Shown piece after piece: positions 45,233-53,826 of a DNA stretch of 64,000 nt (positions within the stretch are counted from its first letter, which is position 1; each line of letters begins with the position of its first letter). Where the stretch lies: contig NZ_VRKQ01000010.1 of the NCBI RefSeq assembly GCF_008056315.1, positions 1-64,000 of the forward strand, written 5' to 3'. Made by a program: the position numbers and the translations under genes. The stretch is from Seonamhaeicola maritimus. Its GTDB lineage: Bacteria; Bacteroidota; Bacteroidia; Flavobacteriales; Flavobacteriaceae. The notes under the pieces were generated by a model that was not told the DNA's origin, made no database searches, and was given only the letters and a program-made list of their open reading frames with translations.

Positions 45233-45706
45233 ATGTCCAACGAAGAAATTTTTAAAAAATATATTAAAAAACTCTATTGGCTAACAACCATATTTTCTAG
45301 CCTATTTATAGTTACTGGCGGGTTACTTGTTTTTTATTCAGTCAATCCATCGTTTTTCAATTTCAAGAAGGAAACCACAGTTAATACTGTTTCTGTAGAG
45401 GAAGATGATTATGACAAAATAGAAAATGGTATACATGTAAGAACTGGATTAATTGAAGCCGAAGGACTAACAGCTGTTGTTAATAATTGTACTAATTGTC
45501 ATTCTGCCAAATTAGTTATTCAGAATAGGATGAATAAAGAACGATGGAACTCCACTATCAGGTGGATGCAAGAAACGCAAAACCTATGGGATTTAGGTAA
45601 AAACCAAGAGATTATAGTTAATTATCTAATTACAAATTACCCGCCTTTAGAAGTAGGAAGACGAGCTACTCTAAGCAATATTGATTGGTATGAGTTAAAT
45701 AATTAA
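45233..45706 (+). CDS. Membrane-anchored monoheme cytochrome c-like protein
   Basis: This 157-residue protein has one membrane helix (about 16-36) and a single heme-attachment motif C86-T-N-C89-H90. A Met ligand is likely in NRMNKERWNSTIRWM. It directly abuts the molybdoenzyme gene, and so probably takes electrons from it, as SorB does for SorA. Confidence 0.85.
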   Translation: MSNEEIFKKYIKKLYWLTTIFSSLFIVTGGLLVFYSVNPSFFNFKKETTVNTVSVEEDDYDKIENGIHVRTGLIEAEGLTAVVNNCTNCHSAKLVIQNRMNKERWNSTIRWMQETQNLWDLGKNQEIIVNYLITNYPPLEVGRRATLSNIDWYELNN

Positions 45707-45768
45707 ACCAATATCTAAAGGTTAGTAGATTTTTAAATTAATTGATAAACAAATAATATAAATTAATT

Positions 45769-46644
45769 ATGGACAAATATTTAGATGCATTCATTAATGC
45801 TTTCACCGGCACTGTTGACTGGACATGGAAATCAATAATTTTTGAGGTTCCGTGGTACACAAATTATTTTTGGGGACTTGTAGCAATTTCACTAGCTGTT
45901 TGGCTTTTAGAAATAGCTTTCCCTTGGCGCAAACAACAATCTGTTATTAGAAAAGATTTTTGGTTAGATGGCTTTTATATGTTTTTTAATTTTTTCATCT
46001 TCTCTATTGTTATTAGCGGATTTTATAAAATTTTAGAATTACTATTTGCTGAAATTAGTATTAGAGCTAAAACTTTTGCCCTTTTTGATATTTCAGAGTG
46101 GTCAATGTGGGCGCAACTTCTTGTGTTCTTTATCATTCTAGATTTTGTACAATGGTTTACACATGTATTACTACACAAGTATTCCTTTCTATGGAAATTC
46201 CACAAAGTGCACCATAGTGTGAAAGAAATGGGGTTTGCGGCTCATTTAAGATATCATTGGATGGAAAATGTTTTGTATAAACCACTAAAAACTTTCGGAG
46301 TAATGTTAATAGGTGGCTTTGAACCGGAACAAGCTTTCATAATACATTTTATTACTATAGCCATTGGACATTTTAATCACTCAAACATTAAAATTACTTG
46401 GGGACCACTTAAATATATCTTTAACAATCCAGTTATGCATTTGTACCATCATGCATATACCTTGCCTAAAGGCAAATATGGTGTGAATTATGGGATTAGT
46501 TTAAGCTTATGGGATTATATCTTTAAAACAAATTATATTCCTGAAGATAGCGGAACCGTTGAAATTGGGTTTAAAGGCGATGATAAATTTCCAAAAGATT
46601 TTATTGGGCAAAATATCTATGGTTTTAAAAAGGGCCAAAAATAG
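45769..46644 (+). CDS. Fatty acid hydroxylase / sterol desaturase family protein
   Basis: This 291-residue membrane protein has several helices and the histidine-box set of the family: H132-x3-H136 (THVLLH), H145-KVHH149 and a late HLYHH with HFNH before it. These ligate a di-iron centre that hydroxylates or desaturates lipids. It follows the cytochrome gene by 62 nt and ends before a bidirectional terminator. The substrate is unknown. Confidence 0.87.
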   Translation: MDKYLDAFINAFTGTVDWTWKSIIFEVPWYTNYFWGLVAISLAVWLLEIAFPWRKQQSVIRKDFWLDGFYMFFNFFIFSIVISGFYKILELLFAEISIRAKTFALFDISEWSMWAQLLVFFIILDFVQWFTHVLLHKYSFLWKFHKVHHSVKEMGFAAHLRYHWMENVLYKPLKTFGVMLIGGFEPEQAFIIHFITIAIGHFNHSNIKITWGPLKYIFNNPVMHLYHHAYTLPKGKYGVNYGISLSLWDYIFKTNYIPEDSGTVEIGFKGDDKFPKDFIGQNIYGFKKGQK

Positions 46645-46678
46645 TTATGTAGACTTCCCAATAATACTAAAAAATAAA

Positions 46679-46702
46679 AAAGGCTTCCTTAAGGAAGCCT
46701 TT
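46679..46702. terminator. Bidirectional terminator between convergent genes
   Basis: AAAGGCTTCCTT (46679-46690) pairs perfectly with the following AAGGAAGCCTTT (46691-46702). A and T runs on both sides serve the desaturase gene (+) and the outer-membrane protein gene (-). Confidence 0.85.
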
Positions 46703-46708
46703 AATTTT

Positions 46709-47788
46709 TTAATCCATATCAAATCGTACGCCTATTGATATATTGTTTTGGTCAAATTGTTGGTCTTTAAAAATGGGTGACAAATCATACTTAACATAAA
46801 GCGCCGTATCTCCAAAAGCCACATATCCACTTAAACCATATACCAAATCAGTAGTATTAAGTCCGCGTTTTTGTTTGTCTTTAATGCGTTCACCATCCAA
46901 CTCATACTTAAGTTTTTGTCGTGTACCAATATTAAATCCGGCATAACCACCCAAGCCAATTTTGAATTTGTTATCAGTTGAATATCTAAAATAAGTATCA
47001 TTATTTATTCGTCTTGAAGGACCAAATTCTAAATGCATAGGAAACACCAAATTAGTAATAGACAATTTTGACTTTTTTAAATCTTGAGGAAACTCTTCTA
47101 AAACGGTTTGATTACCCTGTTTTACAAAATACATATTGTCTTTAGGTTTCAATCCATTAATTTGAAACGAATACCCGTATTTGAATCTAACGAAATTCGA
47201 TTCTTTAAATACACGCGTTTTCCACGCCCACCCAATTTCAAAAAACCGAGAGCCACCAATTTTATATGGCGAATCATCTAATTTTTCACCTTCAATAATA
47301 GCATTATTCAATCCGAAAGCCAGAACCATATCGCTACTGGTGCGTCTGTCATATTTTTTAGGCTTATTCTTCCCATTTATGTTAACACCTACAAAGCTAC
47401 CATCTGAACCTCCAATTGAAATTCCAGCCTTAGATAATTCTTCGTTATCATGGGTTTTATATCCCTCTTCGTTTCTTTCTAATAGGGCTATTTTGTTATT
47501 TACAATGGTTATTCTATTTTCAATGTTCATTGCTCTTTTTTTAGCAGCTTCTTTTTTTAAGGCTTCAGCCTCGGTATTTGTCATTTCAGCTTTTTCTAAC
47601 CTACGGTTAATAGCTTCTACTTCAGCTTTTAAAAAGTCTTTTTCTTCCTTCGTAATTTTTTCCTTAATGGTTTTTAATGTTTTAATTTTTTCCTTATTAT
47701 TTATCTTTTGAATAGTGTCTTGTGCATTGATTAATTGCACACTCAGACATAACGCCATTAGCGTTAAATACTTTGTAATAGTTTGCAT
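46709..47788 (-). CDS. Outer-membrane beta-barrel protein with coiled-coil N-terminus
   Basis: This 359-residue protein has a signal peptide (cut after INAQ), a charged helical region (about 24-105, probable coiled coil) and a C-terminal beta-barrel ending in SIGVRFDMD. It is the last gene of a sigma-antisigma-OMP set and may be a regulon member or envelope-stress sensor, but its function is unknown. It lies 35 nt after the anti-sigma gene on the same strand. Confidence 0.8.
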   Translation of the reverse strand: MQTITKYLTLMALCLSVQLINAQDTIQKINNKEKIKTLKTIKEKITKEEKDFLKAEVEAINRRLEKAEMTNTEAEALKKEAAKKRAMNIENRITIVNNKIALLERNEEGYKTHDNEELSKAGISIGGSDGSFVGVNINGKNKPKKYDRRTSSDMVLAFGLNNAIIEGEKLDDSPYKIGGSRFFEIGWAWKTRVFKESNFVRFKYGYSFQINGLKPKDNMYFVKQGNQTVLEEFPQDLKKSKLSITNLVFPMHLEFGPSRRINNDTYFRYSTDNKFKIGLGGYAGFNIGTRQKLKYELDGERIKDKQKRGLNTTDLVYGLSGYVAFGDTALYVKYDLSPIFKDQQFDQNNISIGVRFDMD

Positions 47789-47823
47789 AACTGTTCGTTT
47801 ATTTAATTGATGAATATTATTTA

Positions 47824-48597
47824 TTATTCATTACGCGCGGCAACTGCAGTTTTTACCGTTCCGTAACTTTCCCTTAGGGCTTTGAAAACTCTATCTCTGA
47901 ATGATCTATCTAAATCTGCTTCAACGTCTTGAAGCAAAGCATTAGCGTCAACAATTCCTGTGCTTTCATTATATAATTGCTTTAATGTTATTTCTCTTTG
48001 TGCTTGTTGTAACAAGTCTTCAATTTCTGTATCTGTCACGTGGCTTTTGTTTTCTTTTAACTTTTGAACCTGAGCGACCACCTGCTGTATTTTTTGTTCT
48101 TCAAAAGTCAATTTATCTTCTAAAATTTCAGTTGTCTCCTTTATGGCCTTAACTTCCTCAGGCTCTGCTATATTTTCAGCTACTACTATAGGTGCTGTTT
48201 TTACAACTGGGTTTGCTTTTTGTTTTGGTAATTCCTTTTTTGCCGAGTTCAACTCGCCGTTATTTTCAGTTGAAACAATTGCTTCAGGTATGCTTTTTAT
48301 TTCCGATTTAAGATCTGCTCTTGATTTTTCAGGCTCAACTTCATCAATTATCTTTGGGTTTTCCACTACCTGATTTTCAATAACATCTTGTGTTCCATTA
48401 TTCAAAAATTGAGTAATCACAAATAGTATCCCTACAATACTAGCAGCAATACCATACCACCAATACACATTCTTATTATTTCTTTTCTCATCAGTTTCTA
48501 GTTGCCAAGACAATTTATCCCATGCATTCTCCGATGGTTGTAACCTTCTCTTTTCAAGCTTTTCTTTTATATGCTCTTCAAATTTAATTGGTGCCAT
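47824..48597 (-). CDS. Probable anti-sigma factor
   Basis: This 257-residue protein has a short cytoplasmic N-terminus (about 1-43; FEEHIKEKLEKRRLQPSENAWDKLSWQL), one membrane helix (about 46-65) and a Lys/Glu-rich periplasmic part. That single-helix layout and its 14-nt overlap with the ECF sigma gene mark it as the likely anti-sigma factor. No zinc-binding HCC motif is seen, so it is not a ZAS-type protein. Confidence 0.75.
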   Translation of the reverse strand: MAPIKFEEHIKEKLEKRRLQPSENAWDKLSWQLETDEKRNNKNVYWWYGIAASIVGILFVITQFLNNGTQDVIENQVVENPKIIDEVEPEKSRADLKSEIKSIPEAIVSTENNGELNSAKKELPKQKANPVVKTAPIVVAENIAEPEEVKAIKETTEILEDKLTFEEQKIQQVVAQVQKLKENKSHVTDTEIEDLLQQAQREITLKQLYNESTGIVDANALLQDVEADLDRSFRDRVFKALRESYGTVKTAVAARNE

Positions 48598-49162
48598 AGC
48601 TTGTTATTTTATTTAATTCTTTTAATTTTTCTTGAAGCATCTTTCGTGCTTTAAATAGTTGTGATTTTGAAGTACCCACACTAATGTTAAGCATTTCAGC
48701 TATTTCATGGTGTTTATAGCCTTCAATAGCGTACATAATGAATACCATTTTATATCCTTCAGGAAGTGCATCAATGTGTTGTTGTATTTCTGCAACTTCC
48801 AAATCTGTATTTATATTATTGGTATAATCATTCTTAATTTCAACTTCTTCAACAGGAAATTCAATATTCTTTTGTTGTCTTAAAAACGAAATAGATTCTC
48901 TTACCATAATACGTCTAATCCACCCTTCAAAACTTCCTTCCGCTTTGAAATTTTTTAAGTTTAAAAACACTTTGAAAAAACCATTAAGCATGGCCTCTTC
49001 AGCCTGTTGTAAATCTTTTATATAATACCTACAAACACTTAACATTTTGGGAGCATGCAACTCAAACAAAACGTGTTGCGCCTCACGATTGTTTTTAATT
49101 GCTCTTTTTATAAGAGCAGATTCATTCTTATGGAGTTGTATAACTTTCAAAAAAGGATTCAT
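48584..49162 (-). CDS. ECF RNA polymerase sigma factor
   Basis: This 192-residue protein has sigma region 2 (AEEAMLNGFFKVFLNLKNFKAEGSFEGWIRRI) and region 4 with an HTH (LPEGYKMVFIMYAIEGYKHHEIAEMLNISVGTSKSQLFKARKML). It has no regions 1 or 3, as usual for ECF. It overlaps the anti-sigma gene by 14 nt, which supports co-regulation. Confidence 0.92.
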   Translation of the reverse strand: MNPFLKVIQLHKNESALIKRAIKNNREAQHVLFELHAPKMLSVCRYYIKDLQQAEEAMLNGFFKVFLNLKNFKAEGSFEGWIRRIMVRESISFLRQQKNIEFPVEEVEIKNDYTNNINTDLEVAEIQQHIDALPEGYKMVFIMYAIEGYKHHEIAEMLNISVGTSKSQLFKARKMLQEKLKELNKITSYGTN

Positions 49163-49250
49163 TTTGCTTTCTATTATTACAGACGCAATTTTTATGCAAA
49201 TGGTTGCCTAAGGATTAAAAAAAACAATAAAATAACAGGAGAACTGTTAA

Positions 49251-50228
49251 CTATTTCTTTCTGTCAATTACGTAATTCACCATAAGCTCAAGAGAATTTT
49301 TATAGTCAGAATCTGGGTAATCTTTTAATATAGTGAGCGCCTCTTTTTGAAAAAATTTCATTTTAGTAATAGCATATAGTAATCCTCCATTGTCTTTTAC
49401 AAAAGCAATAATTTCCTTTACTCTTTTGGCGTCCTTATTATGGTTTTTAATAGAGTTTATTAACCACTTTTTGTCTTTATTTGAAGCATTGTTAAGAACA
49501 TGAATTAGAGGCAATGTCATTTTTTGCTCTTTAATATCAATACCTGTAGGCTTACCTATCTGTTTATCGCCGTAATCAAATAAATCATCTTTTATTTGAA
49601 ATGCCATACCAATAAGCTCACCAAACTTACGCATCTTTTCAACATCTTGAGAATCTGGCTTTACAGAGGCTGCTCCTAAACTGCAACAAGCAGCAATAAG
49701 AGTAGCTGTTTTTTGCCGAATGATTTCGTAATAAACATCCTCTGTAATATCAAGTTTTCTAGCTTTTTCAATTTGAAGCAGCTCACCCTCACTCATTTCA
49801 CGAACAGCAATAGATATGATTTTAAGTAAATCAAAATCATTATTATCTATAGAAAGCAACAAGCCTTTTGACAGTAAAAAATCACCTATTAAAACAGCTA
49901 TTTTGTTTTTCCAAAGTGCATTAACTGAGAAAAAACCTCTGCGTCTATTACTATCATCAACTACATCATCATGAACTAAGGTAGCCGTATGGATTAATTC
50001 AATTACTGAAGCTCCTCTATAGGTACGTTCACTAATTTCACCATTGGACACCATTTTGGAAACCAAAAACACAAACATAGGCCGCATTTGTTTTCCTTTT
50101 CTATTGACAATATAGTGGGTAATTCTGTTTAATAAAGCAACTTTGCTAGACATTGAGAGTTGGAACTTTTGCTCAAAAAGGTCCATTTCAAAAGCTATGG
50201 GTTGTTTTATTTGTTCTACTATTTTCAA
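49251..50228 (-). CDS. Polyprenyl diphosphate synthase
   Basis: This 325-residue enzyme has the first aspartate-rich motif D87-D-V-V-D91 and the second DDLFDYGD, plus GKQMRP and GKPTGIDIKEQKMTLPL. It builds a long isoprenoid, probably the side chain of menaquinone. It begins at a TTG (MKIVEQIKQPIAFEM), and no in-frame ATG gives the conserved start. It lies 47 nt after rlmN. Confidence 0.9.
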   Translation of the reverse strand: MKIVEQIKQPIAFEMDLFEQKFQLSMSSKVALLNRITHYIVNRKGKQMRPMFVFLVSKMVSNGEISERTYRGASVIELIHTATLVHDDVVDDSNRRRGFFSVNALWKNKIAVLIGDFLLSKGLLLSIDNNDFDLLKIISIAVREMSEGELLQIEKARKLDITEDVYYEIIRQKTATLIAACCSLGAASVKPDSQDVEKMRKFGELIGMAFQIKDDLFDYGDKQIGKPTGIDIKEQKMTLPLIHVLNNASNKDKKWLINSIKNHNKDAKRVKEIIAFVKDNGGLLYAITKMKFFQKEALTILKDYPDSDYKNSLELMVNYVIDRKK

Positions 50229-50274
50229 ACTTTTGCTTTAAGGAAAATCAAATATAAGTTTTAGTAAGTTATTT

Positions 50275-51315
50275 TCAACTTTTATTTGCCAATTGTCCGC
50301 AAGCTGCATCAATATCTTTACCTCTGCTACGTCGAACTGTTACAGTTATATTATTAGCTTCCAGAATATTTTGATACATATCTATAGCTTCAGGTTTTGC
50401 TTGTTGAAAAGCGCCATTATCGATAGGGTTATACTCTATTAAATTCACTTTACTTGGTGCAAACTTGCAAAACTTAACCAAAGCGTCTACATCCTTTCGT
50501 TTATCATTAATCCCATCCCAAACAACATACTCATAGGTTATTCTGTTTTTTGTTTTAGCGTACCAATATTCTAACGCTTCTCTCAAGTCTTTAAGCGGAA
50601 ATGTTTTATTAAATGGCATAATGGTATCTCTAACCTCATCTATAGCTGAATGTAATGATACTGCTAGTTTGAACTTAACCTCATCATCCGCCATTTTTTT
50701 AATCATTTTTGGCACACCTGATGTTGACACTACAATACGTCTAGGTGACATACCTAATCCTTCTGGAGATGTTATTTTTTCAATTGCTTTTATGACATTA
50801 TTATAATTCATGAGTGGTTCGCCCATTCCCATAAAAACAATATTACTCAAAGGCCTATTATGATATAATTTACTTTCTTTATCAATAGCAACTACTTGAT
50901 CGTAAATTTCATCTGGATTCAAATTACGCATACGTTTTAAACGAGCAGTAGCACAAAATTTACAATCTAAACTACATCCTACTTGACTTGATACACAAGC
51001 CGTTGTTCTGCTACTTGTAGGAATTAAAACGGATTCTACTATTAAGCCATCATGTAATCTAACAGCATTTTTCACAGTTCCGTCATTACTGCGCTGCATG
51101 GTATCAACCTCTATATGATTGATAACAAAATTGTCTTCAAGCATTTGGCGGGTGTTTTTTGATATGTTAGTCATATCATCAAAAGTATGAGCCGATTTTT
51201 GCCATAACCACTCATAGACTTGGTTGCCCCGAAAAGCTTTATCACCTTCTCTTACAAAGAACTCCCTAAGTTGCTCTTTTGTTAATGCTCGAATATCTTT
51301 TTTGTTTTCTGCCAT
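50275..51315 (-). CDS. rlmN: 23S rRNA / tRNA adenine-C2 methyltransferase RlmN
   Basis: This 346-residue radical SAM enzyme methylates C2 of A2503 in 23S rRNA and A37 in tRNA. The cluster ligands are C114-x3-C118-x2-C121 (GCSLDCKFC), and the mono-methylated/resolving Cys is near the C-terminus (DIDAACGQL, C341). It lies 47 nt before the polyprenyl synthase gene. A structured repeat lies upstream. Confidence 0.97.
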   Translation of the reverse strand: MAENKKDIRALTKEQLREFFVREGDKAFRGNQVYEWLWQKSAHTFDDMTNISKNTRQMLEDNFVINHIEVDTMQRSNDGTVKNAVRLHDGLIVESVLIPTSSRTTACVSSQVGCSLDCKFCATARLKRMRNLNPDEIYDQVVAIDKESKLYHNRPLSNIVFMGMGEPLMNYNNVIKAIEKITSPEGLGMSPRRIVVSTSGVPKMIKKMADDEVKFKLAVSLHSAIDEVRDTIMPFNKTFPLKDLREALEYWYAKTKNRITYEYVVWDGINDKRKDVDALVKFCKFAPSKVNLIEYNPIDNGAFQQAKPEAIDMYQNILEANNITVTVRRSRGKDIDAACGQLANKS

Positions 51316-51385
51316 AGGTTGTGCAAAAATAATGAAAGGATTTTCTATATATGCTTTTTGAATAACGAATTATACTTATAGTTTA

Positions 51386-51493
51386 GGTTTGCATTAGGGA
51401 TTGAGGCTTTGTTGGAGCTCTTCTTGAATTGTTGCACCTATGCAATACAAAAAAGCGACTGCCGAAAGCCCGACCCCTTGCGGGTAATGCCCT
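51386..51493 (-). repeat. Interspersed structured repeat, long copy 2
   Basis: On the minus strand the element starts GGGCATTACCC and ends CAATCCCTAATGCAAACC. It contains ACCC-gcaa-GGGG-T, CGGGCTTTCGG and TTGC-aTAggt-GCAA hairpins. It shares the two ends, the order and the ACCC/GGGT hairpin with the compact copy at 3753-3818, but its middle is longer. It occupies the gap between ppiD and rlmN. Confidence 0.7.
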
Positions 51494-51516
51494 AAAATGA
51501 ATTTAACCCAAAGAAA

Positions 51517-51537
51517 AAGCCTCGATAAACGAGGCTT
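51517..51537 (-). terminator. Terminator of ppiD
   Basis: AAGCCTCG (51517-51524) pairs with CGAGGCTT (51530-51537) around a 5-nt loop. A T-rich run follows on the minus strand, 22 nt after the ppiD stop. Confidence 0.8.
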
Positions 51538-51559
51538 CTTAAAACATTATTGTCTATTC

Positions 51560-53683
51560 TTACTGAACTTGAGACTTAGCTCTGTTGTCTTCAATTTCAG
51601 CGGCAGCTTTTAAAGCATTGAATAATTTACTATTAACCGTATTAGATTTTTGCTGTTCAACTCTATTAGCAGCAGCTTGATAGTTATCAAGCTCTACAGC
51701 TGATGTTACTTTAGTAACTTGTATCATATATACACCATTCAAGCCATCAACAAGTCCAGAAGTTTCTCCTTCGCTTAAACCAAAAGCTGTACCTACTACC
51801 AATGGCTCTCTTCCGGCTCCAGAAATAGTTGGATTCTTCATGTTAATAGCTGAAGCATTTCTTACTGTTGTGTTTTCTGCGGCAGCCAAATCCTCAAGTG
51901 TTGTAGCAGAAACTCTTGTTCTTATTAATTCAGCCTTCTTTTCTTTTCTAATTTCTGGCAACACTTTAGCCGTAGCATCTTCAACAGACATTAATCCTGC
52001 ATCATGTTTAGCAACTAATTGTGCAACTAAATAACCTCCAGGAATATTAAATCTTTTAATATCACCAACTTTCGCTTCTTGTTCAAATGCCCAACGCACT
52101 ACTTGTCTTTGGTTTCCAACCCCAGGAATACTTTCGTCTAAAGCTTTCATTCCGTTTACAGGTCTAACCGTATAATTACTTTCTTTTGCTAATTCTTCAA
52201 AATCTTTATCACCAGCAGAAATTTCAAATTTAGAAGCATCTCTAAATATTTTAGCTGTAGTAGCTTCAGAAGGCTCAATTCTTCTAGCAATTGTACCTAC
52301 TTTAACAGCTCTCTTTTTATTTTTCTGACCTTCAATTTCAATAATGTGGAATCCGAAAACTGTTTTTACAACTCCTAAATCACCAACTTTACCTTCAAAT
52401 TCAAAATCATTAAACTCAGGAACCATAGAATTATAAGGGTGCCAATCATAACGCCCTTCGTTTTCTACACTCCCTCTATCTGAAGAAAATTCTTTAACTA
52501 ATTCTGGAAACTTAGAGCGATTTGCTTTAATAACCGCTAATAAACTATCCGCTTGCTCTTTTGCCTGATCTTCTGTTAAAGTTACATCAGGCGTAGCACT
52601 TTGAGAACCTAAGAAAGGAATTAAAATGTGTCTTACTTTAGCTGAGTCTGGAATTTGCTTTTCTGCAATTAATTTCGATATTTTGAAATATCCTGCTTCC
52701 TTATAAGGACCATAAGTTTCGCCAACGTTCAAAGTATATAAACTATCAGCCGCTTCTGATGCTAAACCTAACTTAAACACAAAACGGTCATTGAATTTAA
52801 TATCTGAATTCAAGTTTATATATTCTGCATCATTCTTAACTTTTGAAAATGCAATAATAGTATCTTTTCTCCCAGTTTCATCAACTAATCTTCCGGCTAA
52901 ATAAGTATTTAACTCATTCTTGATAGCCTCTTCATCTTCAACCGAAGCAACTTCATTAAACTGAACAAATTTAATATCTCTAGACTCTTCAACCTCAAAC
53001 TCCTTTTTATTATCATTAATATATTTAGAAATGTCAGATTTAGATACTTTCACAATACTATCTGCAATAGAACTGTATGCCACTTGTACAAATTTAATAT
53101 CAATTTTATTCCCTTCTAATTTGTGATCTAATTCACCTTCAGCCAAAGTACCGGTTAAACCAGCTTTTACAAGGTTAAAATAATTTTGTTGTAAAGCATT
53201 TGTAGCAATAGACTGTTCATAATTTACCCAACTTGCATAACCTTCAGCTGAATTATCTTTTAAATTAGCTATATACTCATTTAGTTTATTTTCATCAAAC
53301 AAACCTGCTTCATTTAAAAACTGAGGATTAGTAGCTAAAGCTGTTCTTAAAAGATCCCTCATTTGATCTTTTTCAACAGTAATTCCTAACTCTTCAAATT
53401 GCGTTCCTAAAACAGCTTGTCTTACCTCCTGATCCCAAACTCTATTCATTACTTGGGTGTTGGTAGCGTTTGGACCCATTTGTCTTTGAGTAGCCTCAAC
53501 TTTCTGCATGAAATCTTCACGAGAAATATCTTTACCATTAATAGACCCAACAACATTCTGAGTTTTATTAGAGAAGCTTGCACTTCCATCAAAAAGACCC
53601 GATAAAACAAAGGCAAACAATGCCATTGCTATTACAAGTATTAATACTAAAGTTTTTTGTCTAATCTTATTTAAAATAGCCAT
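51560..53683 (-). CDS. PpiD-like peptidyl-prolyl isomerase / periplasmic chaperone
   Basis: This 707-residue protein has an N-terminal inner-membrane anchor (about 10-30; LVLILVIAMALFAFVLSGLF), a SurA-N-like chaperone domain and a parvulin PPIase domain at about 345-450 (VRHILIPF, SSDRGS...GR, VVKTVFGFHIIEI). It helps newly exported envelope proteins fold. It lies downstream of the CNNM protein and lptC genes; the conserved order suggests work on outer-membrane proteins. Confidence 0.92.
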   Translation of the reverse strand: MAILNKIRQKTLVLILVIAMALFAFVLSGLFDGSASFSNKTQNVVGSINGKDISREDFMQKVEATQRQMGPNATNTQVMNRVWDQEVRQAVLGTQFEELGITVEKDQMRDLLRTALATNPQFLNEAGLFDENKLNEYIANLKDNSAEGYASWVNYEQSIATNALQQNYFNLVKAGLTGTLAEGELDHKLEGNKIDIKFVQVAYSSIADSIVKVSKSDISKYINDNKKEFEVEESRDIKFVQFNEVASVEDEEAIKNELNTYLAGRLVDETGRKDTIIAFSKVKNDAEYINLNSDIKFNDRFVFKLGLASEAADSLYTLNVGETYGPYKEAGYFKISKLIAEKQIPDSAKVRHILIPFLGSQSATPDVTLTEDQAKEQADSLLAVIKANRSKFPELVKEFSSDRGSVENEGRYDWHPYNSMVPEFNDFEFEGKVGDLGVVKTVFGFHIIEIEGQKNKKRAVKVGTIARRIEPSEATTAKIFRDASKFEISAGDKDFEELAKESNYTVRPVNGMKALDESIPGVGNQRQVVRWAFEQEAKVGDIKRFNIPGGYLVAQLVAKHDAGLMSVEDATAKVLPEIRKEKKAELIRTRVSATTLEDLAAAENTTVRNASAINMKNPTISGAGREPLVVGTAFGLSEGETSGLVDGLNGVYMIQVTKVTSAVELDNYQAAANRVEQQKSNTVNSKLFNALKAAAEIEDNRAKSQVQ

Positions 53684-53826
53684 TTTATATATCTGATTTT
53701 TACTTTTTATTGAAAATCAATCAAAAAAAACACTGTGATTGACGAAAATATCGTGCGCGAAAATACCATTTTCTATTTAATTATAAAAGCAGAATCAGGC
53801 ATTAATTATAAATAGGTCAGGCTATT

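Noticed and set aside
47181-47711. 176-residue open frame on the plus strand
   Set aside because: It is antisense to the outer-membrane barrel gene, starts with no promoter, and its composition reflects the reverse of coding sequence. It is a shadow frame.
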